Positions 34,647 through 43,957 of a stretch of 64,000 nt of DNA are shown one piece after another. Where the stretch lies: NCBI GenBank assembly GCA_963789175.1, contig CAWBJO010000007.1:496001-560000 (forward strand), given 5' to 3'. Made by a program: the position numbers and the translations under genes. A model generated the notes under the pieces. The model was not told the origin of the DNA. It did no database searches and saw nothing but the letters and a program-made list of their open reading frames with translations. The stretch is from CAWBJO01 sp963789175 (GTDB lineage Bacteria > Pseudomonadota > Alphaproteobacteria > Rhizobiales > Aestuariivirgaceae). Position 1 is the first letter of the stretch. Every line of letters begins with the position of its first letter.

Positions 34647-35927
34647 ATGCACGACATCCGCTCGATCCGGGAAAATCCCGAGGCGTTCGACAAGGGGCTT
34701 TCCCGCCGCGGATTGAAACCGCAGGCCGCCGAGATCCTGAGCCTCGACCAGAAGCGGCGCGAAGAGGTGCAGAAACTCCAGGATGCACAGGCGCAGCGCA
34801 ACGCGACGTCGAAAGAGATCGGCGAGGCACTCGCCAAGAAGGACGCGCCGCGCGCCGAAAAGCTCAAGGGCGAGGTCCAGGCCCTGAAATCAGCGATCCA
34901 GGCGGGCGAAGAGGAGGAGCGGCGACTGGGTGGCCTTCTCACCGAGATGCTGTCGGTGCTTCCCAACCTGCCGCTGCCCGAGGTGCCGGACGGCGCCGAC
35001 GAGACGTCGAACAAGGAAGTGGCGAGGCATGGCACGCCGCCGACCTTCGCCTTCGCGCCCAAGCAGCATTTCGAGATCGGCGAGGCCCTCGGCCTCATGG
35101 ACTTCGATACGGCCGCGGCGCTGGCAGGAGCGCGGTTCGTGGTGCTCAAAGGGCCACTGGCCCGCCTCGAACGGGCGCTTGCCCAGTTCATGCTTGATCT
35201 TCACACGTCGCGACACGGCTACAGCGAGAACTACGTGCCGCTGTTGGTCCGCGACCAGGCCGTCTACGGCACCGGGTCGCTGCCGAAGTTCGCGGCGGAC
35301 CTTTTCGCGACGACCGACGGACGCTGGCTCATTCCCACCGCCGAAGTCTCGCTCACCAACTTCGTGCGCGACAAGATCACTCCGGAAGCCGAACTGCCGA
35401 TGCGGCTCACCGCCTATACGCCGTGCTTCCGGTCGGAAGCCGGAGCAGCCGGCAAGGACACGCGCGGCATGATCCGCCAACACCAGTTCTCGAAGGTCGA
35501 GCTCGTGTCGATCACGGTGCCGGAGCAATCGCGCGACGAGCTCGAGCGAATGCGCGGCTCGGCCGAAGCAGTGCTGAAGGCGCTCGGGCTCGCCTATCGC
35601 ATCGTCGTCCTGTCGACCGGCGACATGGGCTTCGCCTCGCGCATGACCTACGACATCGAGGTGTGGCTCCCCGGCCAGAACGCCTATCGCGAGATTTCGA
35701 GCTGTTCGGACTGCGGCGACTTCCAGGCGCGGCGCATGGAGGCGCGATACCGGCCAAGCGATGCGAAGTCACCGCGCTACGTCCATACGCTGAACGGCTC
35801 GGCGTTGGCGGTCGGGCGCACCCTCATTGCCATTCTCGAGACCTACCAGCAGCCGGACGGCAGCGTCCGCATACCGGAGGCACTCAAACCGTATATGGGC
35901 GGGCACGAGGAACTCAGGCGTGCCTGA
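34647..35927 (+). CDS. serS: Serine-tRNA ligase
   Basis: A class II synthetase charging tRNA-Ser. The N-terminal antiparallel coiled coil spans about residues 30-100, then motif 2 (CFRSEAGAAGKDTRGMIRQHQFSKVE), ISSCSDCGDFQARR and motif 3 (NGSALAVGRTLIAILETYQQ). 426 residues from the ATG at 34647. The frame stays open far upstream through tatC without homology. surE starts inside its last codons. Confidence 0.97.
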   Translation: MHDIRSIRENPEAFDKGLSRRGLKPQAAEILSLDQKRREEVQKLQDAQAQRNATSKEIGEALAKKDAPRAEKLKGEVQALKSAIQAGEEEERRLGGLLTEMLSVLPNLPLPEVPDGADETSNKEVARHGTPPTFAFAPKQHFEIGEALGLMDFDTAAALAGARFVVLKGPLARLERALAQFMLDLHTSRHGYSENYVPLLVRDQAVYGTGSLPKFAADLFATTDGRWLIPTAEVSLTNFVRDKITPEAELPMRLTAYTPCFRSEAGAAGKDTRGMIRQHQFSKVELVSITVPEQSRDELERMRGSAEAVLKALGLAYRIVVLSTGDMGFASRMTYDIEVWLPGQNAYREISSCSDCGDFQARRMEARYRPSDAKSPRYVHTLNGSALAVGRTLIAILETYQQPDGSVRIPEALKPYMGGHEELRRA

Positions 35928-36723
35928 CTTCCCGCTCACCGCCGACGGGCGGCCGCTGCGCATCCTCGTCACCAACGACGACGGCATCCACGCTCCGGGG
36001 CTCGAAAGCCTCGAGCGCATCGCGCGGGCGCTGTCGGAGGACGTGTGGGTGGTGGCCCCGGAGACGGAGCAGTCGGGCAAGTCGCACTCGCTGTCGCTCA
36101 GCGATCCATTGCGCATGCGCCGGAGCGGGCCCCGTCACGTCGCGGTGCACGGCACGCCGGCCGACTGCGTGATCCTGGCGGTGCGGAAAGTCATGCCGGC
36201 GCCGCCCGACATCGTGCTTTCGGGCGTGAACCGCGGCCAGAACATGGCCGACGACGTGACCTATTCGGGAACCATCGCGGCGGCGATGGAAGGAACGTCG
36301 CTGGGCCTGAAATCGTTCGCCCTCTCGCAGGCCTGCGGGATCAGGAAGGGGGGAGATGTCCCCTGGACGGTGGCCGAAACGCACGGACCGGCGGTGCTGC
36401 GGCGGCTCGTCCTCGCCGATCTCGGGCCGGGGGTCCTCGTCAACATCAACTTTCCCGACTGCCGGCCGGAGGACGTCCGCGGCACGGAGATCACCCGGCA
36501 GGGTAAGCGCGACCAGAACCTGCTGCTCGTCGACGAGCGCGTCGACACGCGCGGCCGCGCCTACTACTGGCTGGGGTTCAAGCGCGAAAAGTCCCGGCCC
36601 GCCCAGGGCACGGACTTGCACGCCGTCTACAACAACTGCATCTCGGTCACGCCGCTGCACATGAACCTGACCCAGGTCGAGGCCATGGAAACTTTGAGGA
36701 GCCTGCTCGAAACCAGGGAATGA
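35920..36723 (+). CDS. surE: 5'/3'-nucleotidase SurE
   Basis: A metal-dependent nucleotidase that dephosphorylates nucleoside monophosphates, linked to stationary-phase survival. The metal site is ILVTNDDGIHAPGL, with SGVNRGQNMADDVTYSGTIAAAMEG and HAVYNNCISVTPL downstream. GTG at 35920 (GAGG upstream) overlaps serS by 8 bases and gives 267 residues; an earlier start would only add serS-antiphase sequence. pcm follows after 7 bases, the widespread surE-pcm pair. Confidence 0.95.
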   Translation: MPDFPLTADGRPLRILVTNDDGIHAPGLESLERIARALSEDVWVVAPETEQSGKSHSLSLSDPLRMRRSGPRHVAVHGTPADCVILAVRKVMPAPPDIVLSGVNRGQNMADDVTYSGTIAAAMEGTSLGLKSFALSQACGIRKGGDVPWTVAETHGPAVLRRLVLADLGPGVLVNINFPDCRPEDVRGTEITRQGKRDQNLLLVDERVDTRGRAYYWLGFKREKSRPAQGTDLHAVYNNCISVTPLHMNLTQVEAMETLRSLLETRE

Positions 36724-36730
36724 GACCGCA

Positions 36731-37369
36731 ATGATCGGCGACCCGCAGAAGATCGACCTCATCATGAAGTTCCGCAAGCAGGGCATCAGGGACGTGCGGG
36801 TGCTCGAGGCCATCGAGAAGGTGCCGCGGGAGATGTTCGTGCCGCCGAGCTTTGCCTGCGAGGCGTATGCCGACCACGCGCTTCCGATCGATTGCGGGCA
36901 GACGATCTCGCAGCCCTACGTCGTCGCGTTCATGACCGATCGGCTCAAGGTCGGAAAGCGCATGAAGGTCCTGGAGGTCGGCACGGGATCTGGCTACCAG
37001 ACCGCCATCCTCGCCATGCTCGCCCGGCGCGTCTACACGATCGAGCGTCATCGGCCGCTGCTCGCCGAGGCGATGGAACGGCTCAAGGTCCTGAAGCTCG
37101 GAAACGTCACGAGCATGGCGGGCGACGGGAGCAAGGGCTGGCCGGCGCAAGCACCGTTCGAGCGCATCATCGTGACGGCGGCGGCGCGCGAGGTGCCGCC
37201 GGCGCTTCTCGATCAACTTGCCGTCGGCGGGCACATGGTCATCCCGGTCGAGGCGCCGGAGAACCGGCAGGAGCTCAAGCGCATCACCCGCCGGGCTTCG
37301 GGCTACGAGACGGAACCGCTGCTCAGCGTCCGCTTCGTTCCCCTGGTCGAGGGAGCGGTACCCCCTTAA
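36731..37369 (+). CDS. pcm: Protein-L-isoaspartate O-methyltransferase
   Basis: Repairs damaged Asp/Asn residues by methylating L-isoaspartyl groups with SAM. Landmarks: VPREMFVPPSFACEAYADHALPI, GQTISQPYVVAFMTDRL, the SAM loop KVLEVGTGSGYQTAILA and FERIIVTAAAREVPPALLDQL. 212 residues is normal. It is coupled with surE and followed by the LysM/M23 lipoprotein, the same order as in E. coli (surE-pcm-nlpD). Confidence 0.96.
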   Translation: MIGDPQKIDLIMKFRKQGIRDVRVLEAIEKVPREMFVPPSFACEAYADHALPIDCGQTISQPYVVAFMTDRLKVGKRMKVLEVGTGSGYQTAILAMLARRVYTIERHRPLLAEAMERLKVLKLGNVTSMAGDGSKGWPAQAPFERIIVTAAAREVPPALLDQLAVGGHMVIPVEAPENRQELKRITRRASGYETEPLLSVRFVPLVEGAVPP

Positions 37370-37450
37370 AACTTTATCAATTCCATAAACCGGCTCTTAA
37401 CCTAAACACGGCACACTCCGCCCAAGCGTTAGTTGGTGGAGTGGTGGGTT

Positions 37451-38833
37451 ATGCGTCGTACCCTTTCAGGCTTAAAGTCGGTATTTCCGGCTAAATCCTC
37501 CCTGTTTCTGGCGGTCGGCAGCCTCCTTCTGGCGGGCTGCTCGAGCTCGATCGATCGGTTTGCCGACTATCCCGGCAAGAAATCGACCCCGAGCCACACG
37601 GCTTCCTATCAATCGTCGGCAGACGACAGCGTCGAAAGCGCACCGCTCGGGGGCACCGCGTCCCGCACGGCGCAGAGCTCCCCCTACCAGGCGCCCGTCT
37701 ACGGCAAGCCCTGGACCTACCAGGGCGGAAGCCAGCCGGCCTACCAGCAGCGAACAGCGGCCTACGAGCCCAACGACTACAGCGAACCCACCTATAGCGA
37801 ACCGAGCACGGATGAGCCGTCGCGGCCGCGCGGCGGCACGGTGCGGGTCGAGCCGGGCCAGACGCTCTACTCCATCGCGCGGGCCAACGGCATCGCCGTC
37901 GGCACCCTCGCTTCGGTCAACGGCATCCGCGCGCCCTACACGGTGCGCGTCGGTCAGAAGCTCCTGATCCCGGGCGTCGACGAGCCGCGGGCGGAAGCCG
38001 CCTACGCTCCGGCCAACAAGAATTTCTCCCAGAGGCAGGGAATCCACACCGTGCGGCCCGGCGAGACGCTGTACTCCCTCGGCCGCAAATACGGCGTCCA
38101 TCCCTACGAGATCGCCGATCTCAACGATCTCCCGAACGACGTGTCGCTCAACATCGGCCAGCGCGTCCGGGTTCCGGGTGCGGCCCCGGAGCGGACGGCG
38201 CATACCGAGGAGTCGGACTACGACACGTCGGGCAGCGAGCCGACGATTGACGAGGAGACCACGAGCAAGGTCGACCGCGGCTACGACAAGGAGCAAGGTC
38301 GCATCACGAACGACGAGCAGTACGCCGACGACCAGGGCGGCTATGGCGACGACACCGAGACGAACGTCGCCCGGGACGACTTCGAACCGTCCGGCGAGTC
38401 CTACGTCGAGAAGCAGGACATGACCGCCGAGCCCGCGGCACCCACGTTCCGCTGGCCGGTCAAGGGGCGGATCTTGTCGCGCTACGGCTCAAAGCCGGGC
38501 GGCACGCGCAACGAAGGCATCAACATCGCAGTACCCGAAGGCACGAGCATCCGGGCGGCCGAGGACGGTGTCGTGGCCTATGCCGGCAACGAGCTGAAAG
38601 GCTACGGCAACCTGGTGCTGATCCGCCACCAGGGCGGATGGGTCACCGCCTACGCCCACAACCGCGATCTCTTCGTCCGGCGCGGCGACACGGTGCGGCG
38701 CGGCGACGTCATCGCCAAGGCGGGCCAGACCGGATCGGTCGAAAGCCCGCAGCTGCACTTCGAGCTGCGCAAGGGTGCGACGGCCGTCGACCCGATGAAG
38801 TATCTCTCCCGTTCTCAAACCGCCAGCAACTGA
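37451..38833 (+). CDS. LysM/M23 lipoprotein of the NlpD/DipM type (degenerate peptidase site)
   Basis: A lipoprotein with a signal ending LLLAGCSSS, a Ser/Tyr/Pro-rich spacer, two LysM domains (VEPGQTLYSIARANGIAV and VRPGETLYSLGRKYGVHP) for peptidoglycan binding, an acidic linker, and a C-terminal M23 domain. Compared with active LytM enzymes, the first zinc His is Asn354, the Asp is Asn358 and one later His is Gln434, while His403 and His436 remain. It is therefore probably an amidase activator, as NlpD is, and not an active endopeptidase. It acts in daughter-cell separation. ATG at 37451 preferred over TTG at 37433. Confidence 0.9.
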   Translation: MRRTLSGLKSVFPAKSSLFLAVGSLLLAGCSSSIDRFADYPGKKSTPSHTASYQSSADDSVESAPLGGTASRTAQSSPYQAPVYGKPWTYQGGSQPAYQQRTAAYEPNDYSEPTYSEPSTDEPSRPRGGTVRVEPGQTLYSIARANGIAVGTLASVNGIRAPYTVRVGQKLLIPGVDEPRAEAAYAPANKNFSQRQGIHTVRPGETLYSLGRKYGVHPYEIADLNDLPNDVSLNIGQRVRVPGAAPERTAHTEESDYDTSGSEPTIDEETTSKVDRGYDKEQGRITNDEQYADDQGGYGDDTETNVARDDFEPSGESYVEKQDMTAEPAAPTFRWPVKGRILSRYGSKPGGTRNEGINIAVPEGTSIRAAEDGVVAYAGNELKGYGNLVLIRHQGGWVTAYAHNRDLFVRRGDTVRRGDVIAKAGQTGSVESPQLHFELRKGATAVDPMKYLSRSQTASN

Positions 38834-38856
38834 TCTCCCAATCGGCGGTGGTTCAA

Positions 38857-38881
38857 GCGGGGTCCGCATGTCGGGCCCCGC
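38857..38881 (+). terminator. Probable stem-loop terminator after the LysM/M23 gene
   Basis: GCGGGGTCC (38857-38865), a 7-base loop, then GGGCCCCGC (38873-38881): a 9-bp stem with one G-U pair, 24 bases after the stop codon. The following TTCGCATTT is only mildly T-rich. Confidence 0.5.
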
Positions 38882-38974
38882 TTCGCATTTGCGGGCGGCG
38901 TGGCCGGGCCCTTGTTTTTTGTCCGGTGGAGAGGGAGTGTGGAGCGGCTTCACGCAAAGGGGAGAGCGGATGCG

Positions 38975-39637
38975 ATGATCACGGTGTGGGGGCGCCGCAA
39001 CAGCCTGAACGTCCAGAAGGTCCTGTGGGCCCTGGGCGAACTCGACCTGCCGTTCGAGCGGCACAATGTGGGCGGCTCGTTCGGCGGCAACGACACGGCC
39101 GACTTCAAGGCCCTGAATCCCAACGGCCTCGTGCCGGTCATCCGGGACGGCGACATCGTCATGTTCGAATCCAACGCCATCGTGCGCTACCTAGGCGCCC
39201 GCTACGGCCACAACGGGCTCAAGCCTAAAGATGCCGCCGGGCTCGCGGCCTCCGAGCAGTGGATGGACTGGACGCAGCTGACACTCGGCCCGCCGGCCAT
39301 GGCGCTCTTCATGCAGCGCGTCCGCACGGCGCCCGAGAAACAGAATCCGGCGGCGATCGAAAACGCGATCGGCCAGCTCAAGAAAGTGATGCCGGTCGTC
39401 GATCAGGCGCTCGCGGCATCGCCCTATCTCGGCGGTGACGAGCTGACCTTCGGCGACATTCCGCTCGGCGTCTATCAGTGGCGGCTCAACGCCTTCGACT
39501 GGCCGCGGCCGGCGCTTCCCAATCTCGAGCGCTGGTTCGAGCGCCTGCAGGATCGCGCGGCCTTTCGGAAGTGGGTGATGATCCCGGTCGGGCGATCGCC
39601 GGAAGAGTGGCTCGCCAACGAGAAGGCGCTGGCCTAA
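38975..39637 (+). CDS. Glutathione S-transferase family protein
   Basis: A cytosolic GST of 220 residues. The thioredoxin-fold N-domain (ITVWGRRNSLNVQKVLWALGEL) has Ser/Asn at the catalytic position (RRNSLNVQK), and the cis-Pro region is NGLVPVIRDG followed by the ESNAIVRYL glutathione-binding motif. The helical C-domain contains YLGGDELTFGDIPLGVYQWRL. The substrate is unknown. The ATG at 38975 follows GGGGAGAGCGGA. Its stop overlaps the convergent DUF815 gene by 4 bases. Confidence 0.93.
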   Translation: MITVWGRRNSLNVQKVLWALGELDLPFERHNVGGSFGGNDTADFKALNPNGLVPVIRDGDIVMFESNAIVRYLGARYGHNGLKPKDAAGLAASEQWMDWTQLTLGPPAMALFMQRVRTAPEKQNPAAIENAIGQLKKVMPVVDQALAASPYLGGDELTFGDIPLGVYQWRLNAFDWPRPALPNLERWFERLQDRAAFRKWVMIPVGRSPEEWLANEKALA

Positions 39638-40503
39638 GTGAGCCTTGCGCCCAGCTCTCCGGCAAGGTCCTGGATGAACTGCCAGGCGACGCGGCCGGAT
39701 CGGCTGCCGCGCGTCGCCGCCCATTCGATGGCGCGCGCATTCAGCGACTCGCCCGGAATGTTCAGCTTGAAGTGCCGCGCATAGGCATCGACCATCGCGA
39801 GATAGTCGTCCTGGGTGCAGTGATGGAAGCCGAGCCAGAGGCCGAAGCGGTCCGAAAGCGACACCTTCTCCTGGACGGCCTCATGCGGGTTGATGGCGGT
39901 CGATCGCTCGTTCTCCACCATCTCGCGCGGCAGCAGGTGGCGGCGGTTCGACGTCGCATAGAGGATCATGTTCTCCGGGCGCCCTTCGATGCCGCCTTCG
40001 AGCGCGGCCTTCAGCGACTTGTAGCTCGTGTCGGCGGCGTCGAAGGAAAGATCGTCGCAGAAGACGATGAAGCGCGCGGCGGGCAGAGTGCGGATGCGGT
40101 CCATCAGAAGGGGCAGGCCTTCAATATCCTCGCGATGGATCTCGACGAGCTTGAGCCGTCCCTTCGACGTCGCACCGACGGTGGCGTGGGCGGCCTTGAC
40201 GAGCGAGCTCTTCCCCATGCCGCGGGCGCCCCAGAGCAGGGCGTTGTTGGCGGGAAGGCCCGCGGCGAAGCGCCGCGTGTTCTCGAGCAGGATGTCGCGG
40301 ACCTGGTCGATCCCCTTCAGGAGCTCGATGCCGACGCGGTTGACGCTCTTGACGGGTGCCAGGCGCCCGTCGGCCGCGTGCCAGACGAACGCGTCCCCCG
40401 CCTTCAGATCGACGGCGCGGGCGGCGGCCGGCGCCAGGCGTTCGAGCGCGGCCGCAATGCGCCGTGCAACGCCAAGCAGCTCGCCCTCCGGTTTCCTAGC
40501 CAT
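39634..40503 (-). CDS. DUF815 family ATPase
   Basis: A P-loop ATPase of 289 residues: Walker A in WGARGMGKSSLVKAAH, Walker B in RFIVFCDDLSFD, a sensor-like YATSNRRHLLPREM and an arginine-finger-like DRFGLWLGF segment. AAA+ helicase-loader-like fold, unknown biological role. It stands alone, convergent with the GST gene and divergent from yajC. Confidence 0.9.
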   Translation of the reverse strand: MARKPEGELLGVARRIAAALERLAPAAARAVDLKAGDAFVWHAADGRLAPVKSVNRVGIELLKGIDQVRDILLENTRRFAAGLPANNALLWGARGMGKSSLVKAAHATVGATSKGRLKLVEIHREDIEGLPLLMDRIRTLPAARFIVFCDDLSFDAADTSYKSLKAALEGGIEGRPENMILYATSNRRHLLPREMVENERSTAINPHEAVQEKVSLSDRFGLWLGFHHCTQDDYLAMVDAYARHFKLNIPGESLNARAIEWAATRGSRSGRVAWQFIQDLAGELGARLT

Positions 40504-40633
40504 GGTCCTCCATAACCTCCCGCGATGTACTGAGGCAAGCCGGCCTTACCCGTAGTTGCAAATGGAGGCTTGATCGCTATATTCCGCCGTGCTTCGCCCC
40601 GAAACGCCCACACAACTACCGGACGGGAATCCA

Positions 40634-40990
40634 ATGCTCATCACCCCTGCATTTGCACAGACTGCCGCCGGACCCGGCGTCAACGACATGTTCGGCATGA
40701 TGCTTCCCCTGGTCCTCATCATGGTCGTCTTCTACTTTCTCCTTATCAGGCCGCAGCAGAAGAAGATGCGCGACCATCGGGAGTTGGTTAAGAACATCCG
40801 GCGCGGCGACACGGTGGTAACCACAGGCGGTCTGGTGGGTAAGGTCACGAAGGTCGTGGACGACAACGAAGTCCAGATCGAGATCGCCGAGGGTGTCCAA
40901 GTCAGGCTCATGAAGCACGCCGTTTCGGAAGTGCGGACCAAAGGAGAGCCCGTGAAGTCGGCCGAGCCGGCAAAAGCGGCGAAGAAGTAA
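40634..40990 (+). CDS. yajC: Sec translocase accessory subunit YajC
   Basis: Small single-pass inner-membrane protein of the SecDF-YajC complex. One helix (LPLVLIMVVFYFLLIRPQQKKMRDH) with the classical RPQQKK motif, then a small beta domain (RRGDTVVTTGGLVGKVTKV). 118 residues from the ATG at 40634; the frame opens 15 codons earlier. secD begins 9 bases after the stop, one operon. Confidence 0.96.
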   Translation: MLITPAFAQTAAGPGVNDMFGMMLPLVLIMVVFYFLLIRPQQKKMRDHRELVKNIRRGDTVVTTGGLVGKVTKVVDDNEVQIEIAEGVQVRLMKHAVSEVRTKGEPVKSAEPAKAAKK

Positions 40991-40999
40991 CCACACCCC

Positions 41000-42607
41000 A
41001 TGCTCCATTTCCCGCGTTGGAAATCGCTTCTCATCATCGGCTCCGTCGTGCTGGCGGTCATCCTGGCGCTTCCGAACGCGTTTCCCCAGGCCGTGCGCGA
41101 CGGGATACCGCTGCTCCGAAACCTCACGCCAATGGTGCTCGGTCTCGACCTGCAGGGCGGGTCGCACCTCCTGCTCGAGGTCGATCGTGCCGACCTGGAG
41201 AGCCAACTCTCCAAGCAGCTCATCGGCGACATCCGGCAAACGCTCAGAGAACAGAAGGTCCGGTATTCGGGACTGGGACGATCGGGCGACGGCGTCAGTG
41301 TCCGCATCACCGAGGCTGCCGACCGCGACCGGGCGTTCACGGAGCTCCAGAAACTGTCGCAGCCGGTCAGCACGGGGCTGTTCGGCAATGGGCTGACGTC
41401 GCGCGAGTTCGACGTGTCGCAGAACGGCGAGATCGTCGTGTTCCGGTTCACGCCGGGCGGCCTCGACGCCAAGATCAGCCGCGCCATCCAGCAGTCGCTG
41501 GAAATCCTCGACCGGCGCATCAACGCTTCCGGAATGACCGAGCCGACCGTGCAGAGGCAGGGCGTGGACCGCATCCTCATCCAGGTTCCGGGACTGCAGG
41601 ATCCAGGCCGATTGAAGCAGCTGCTCGGACAGACGGCACGACTGCAGTTCCGCCTGCTGTGCGACGTGCAGCCCGAGGCGCAGGGGCAGCGGCCGCCGCC
41701 CGACTGCGAGGACGTCAACATGAAGGACAACCCCGAGCAGAAGATGTGGGTGCAGACGGCGAGCGCCGCGACGGTGGAGGGCGAGGACCTGACCGACGCG
41801 CAGCCGACCTTCGACAGCCGCAGCAACGAACCGGTCGTGAGCTTCCGCTTCAACCAGAAGGGCGCGCTGCGGTTCGGCCGGCTGACGCAGGAAAACGTCG
41901 GGAAACCCTTCGCCATCGTGCTCGACAACGCGGTGGTGAGCGCGCCCGTCATCAACGAGCCGATCCTCGGCGGCACCGGCCAGATCTCCGGCCGCTTCAC
42001 CTCGCAGGAATCGACCGACCTCGCCATCGTGCTGAGGTCTGGCGCGCTGCCGGCGAAACTGATCGCGGTCGAAGAGCGGTCGGTCGGGCCAAGCCTCGGC
42101 TCAGATTCCATCCGCGCCGGCGTCGTCGCGTCGGTGATCGGTTTGATTGCCGTATTCGCATTCATGCTGTTCAGCTACGGGCTCTTCGGAATCTTCGCCA
42201 ACATCGCGCTGGTGGCGAACCTGGCATTCCTCATGGGCATCCTGTCGGTCATGCAGGCGACCCTCACCCTCCCGGGCATCGCCGGCATCGTGCTGACGAT
42301 GGGCATGGCGGTCGACTCCAACGTGCTCGTCTTCGAGCGCATCCGCGAGGAATGGCGATCCGGACGTTCCACCTTGAGCGCCATCGAGCAGGGCTTCACG
42401 AAGGCCTTCGCCACCATTCTCGATGCCAACCTCACCACGCTCCTTGCCTGCCTCGTGCTGTTCGGGCTTGGCTCGGGACCGATCCGCGGCTTCGCCATCA
42501 CATTGGCGCTGGGCATCTTCACGACCATCTTCACGGCCTACACGCTGACGCGCTTCATCGTCGCCGTCTGGGTCAAGCAATGGCGGCCGAAGGCCGTTCC
42601 GCTCTAG
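41000..42607 (+). CDS. secD: Protein translocase subunit SecD
   Basis: Uses proton motive force to help pull proteins out of SecYEG. An N-terminal helix, a periplasmic P1 region with the D1 motif VLGLDLQGGSHLLLEVD, then five C-terminal helices with GMAVDSNVLVFERIREE. At 535 residues it is of normal size for Alphaproteobacteria, shorter than E. coli SecD (about 615). Followed by secF after 15 bases. Confidence 0.97.
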   Translation: MLHFPRWKSLLIIGSVVLAVILALPNAFPQAVRDGIPLLRNLTPMVLGLDLQGGSHLLLEVDRADLESQLSKQLIGDIRQTLREQKVRYSGLGRSGDGVSVRITEAADRDRAFTELQKLSQPVSTGLFGNGLTSREFDVSQNGEIVVFRFTPGGLDAKISRAIQQSLEILDRRINASGMTEPTVQRQGVDRILIQVPGLQDPGRLKQLLGQTARLQFRLLCDVQPEAQGQRPPPDCEDVNMKDNPEQKMWVQTASAATVEGEDLTDAQPTFDSRSNEPVVSFRFNQKGALRFGRLTQENVGKPFAIVLDNAVVSAPVINEPILGGTGQISGRFTSQESTDLAIVLRSGALPAKLIAVEERSVGPSLGSDSIRAGVVASVIGLIAVFAFMLFSYGLFGIFANIALVANLAFLMGILSVMQATLTLPGIAGIVLTMGMAVDSNVLVFERIREEWRSGRSTLSAIEQGFTKAFATILDANLTTLLACLVLFGLGSGPIRGFAITLALGIFTTIFTAYTLTRFIVAVWVKQWRPKAVPL

Positions 42608-42622
42608 ACCGCGATCCAGACC

Positions 42623-43561
42623 ATGTTCCTCAAACCCGTCCGCTACATTCCCGACGACACCAAGATCCCGTTCATGCGGTTTTCCCGCTTCGGGTTCTTC
42701 CTGTCGGGAGTCTTCTGCACCCTGTCGCTCATCTTGTTCATCGTCCTCGGCCTCAATTTCGGCGTCGATTTCAAGGGCGGAATGCTCATGGAAATCCGCA
42801 CGCCGCAGGCCGCCGACCTCGGTCAGCTGCGTGAGCGCATCAACGGGCTCGAGCTCGGCGATGCCGAGCTCCAGGAGTTCGGGGCGCCGACCGACATCCT
42901 CATCAGGCTTCCGAGCCAGCCGGGCGGGGAGGAGGCGCAGCAGGCGGCCGTCAACAAAGTCAGCGGGGTCCTGGGAACGGGAGTCGAGATCCGGCGCGTC
43001 GAAGTCGTCGGCCCAAAGGTGTCGGGCGAACTCACGCAGCAGGGCATCATTGCGGTGATCATGTCGATCGTCCTGGTGCTGATCTACATCTGGTTCCGGT
43101 TCGAGTGGCAATTCTCGCTCGGAGCGGTCGCATCGCTGCTGCACGACGTCATCCTCACCATCGGCCTCTTCTCGATCGCGCGGATCGAGTTCAACCTGTC
43201 GACGATCGCTGCGATCCTGCTGATCATCGGCTACTCGCTCAACGACACGGTCGTGGTGTTCGACCGAATTCGCGAGAATTTGAGGCGCTACAAGCAGATG
43301 CCGCTCGCCGAGCTCATCGAATCGTCCATCAACTCCACCCTGTCGCGGACGATCATGACCTCGATGACAACGATGCTGGTGCTGCTTGCCCTTTTCATCT
43401 TCGGCGGCGAAGTGATCCGCGGCTTCAGCTTCACGATGCTGTGGGGCGTGGTGATCGGCACCTACTCGTCGATCTTCATCGCCTCGCCGGTGCTCATCCT
43501 GCTCGGGAGCGTACGCGAAGCCGTCCGAGCCGAGGCGGAACCCCAGAAGGCACAGTCCTGA
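42623..43561 (+). CDS. secF: Protein translocase subunit SecF
   Basis: Partner of SecD in the inner membrane. GVDFKGGMLMEIRTP is the D1-like motif, GYSLNDTVVVFDRIREN the conserved helix-4 signature, and SSINSTLSRTIMTSMTTMLVL follows. 312 residues, six helices. Its stop codon TGA at 43559-43561 overlaps a possible CTG start of the Mth938 gene. Confidence 0.97.
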   Translation: MFLKPVRYIPDDTKIPFMRFSRFGFFLSGVFCTLSLILFIVLGLNFGVDFKGGMLMEIRTPQAADLGQLRERINGLELGDAELQEFGAPTDILIRLPSQPGGEEAQQAAVNKVSGVLGTGVEIRRVEVVGPKVSGELTQQGIIAVIMSIVLVLIYIWFRFEWQFSLGAVASLLHDVILTIGLFSIARIEFNLSTIAAILLIIGYSLNDTVVVFDRIRENLRRYKQMPLAELIESSINSTLSRTIMTSMTTMLVLLALFIFGGEVIRGFSFTMLWGVVIGTYSSIFIASPVLILLGSVREAVRAEAEPQKAQS

Positions 43562-43941
43562 GCGGCAAGCGCCCACACCTGCCTTCACAAGTGCCGATCG
43601 ACGCTTACGGCCAGGGGGAGTTCCGCTTCGCGGGCATGAGCCATCGCGGCTCGCTGCTTGCCCTTCCGAGCGGCATCCGCCAATGGGCGGCCGACCGGGC
43701 AGCCAGACTCGCGCCGCAGGATCTGGCGGAGGTGATCGCCGAACGGATCGCCATCGACATCCTGGTGATCGGAACGGGACCCGCGATCGAGGTTCTGCCG
43801 CGCCCGGTGCGAACGCTGCTCGAAGATCACGGGCTCGCCTATGAATTCATGGACACCGGCGCGGCGCTGCGGACCTACAACGTCCTCCTGGCCGAAGGCC
43901 GCCGCGTTGCCGGGGCGTTCCTCATGGCCGCGGCCGCCTGA
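43558..43941 (+). CDS. Mth938/NDUFAF3-like protein, possible CTG start
   Basis: A small soluble protein of the Mth938 family, of which mitochondrial NDUFAF3 (complex I assembly) is a member. Landmarks: VPIDAYGQGEFRFAGMSHRGSLLALPSG and VIGTGPAIEVLPRPVRTLLEDHG, ending MDTGAALRTYNVLLAEGRRVAGAFLMA. The first standard start is GTG at 43591, but family similarity (HLPSQVPIDAYG) begins before it. No ATG/GTG/TTG is available between the secF stop region and 43591; a CTG at 43558 overlaps the secF stop as CTGA with AGAAGG seven bases upstream and would give 127 residues, the usual length. Confidence 0.82.
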   Translation: MSGKRPHLPSQVPIDAYGQGEFRFAGMSHRGSLLALPSGIRQWAADRAARLAPQDLAEVIAERIAIDILVIGTGPAIEVLPRPVRTLLEDHGLAYEFMDTGAALRTYNVLLAEGRRVAGAFLMAAAA

Positions 43942-43957
43942 CGGAACGAGGGTTGCC

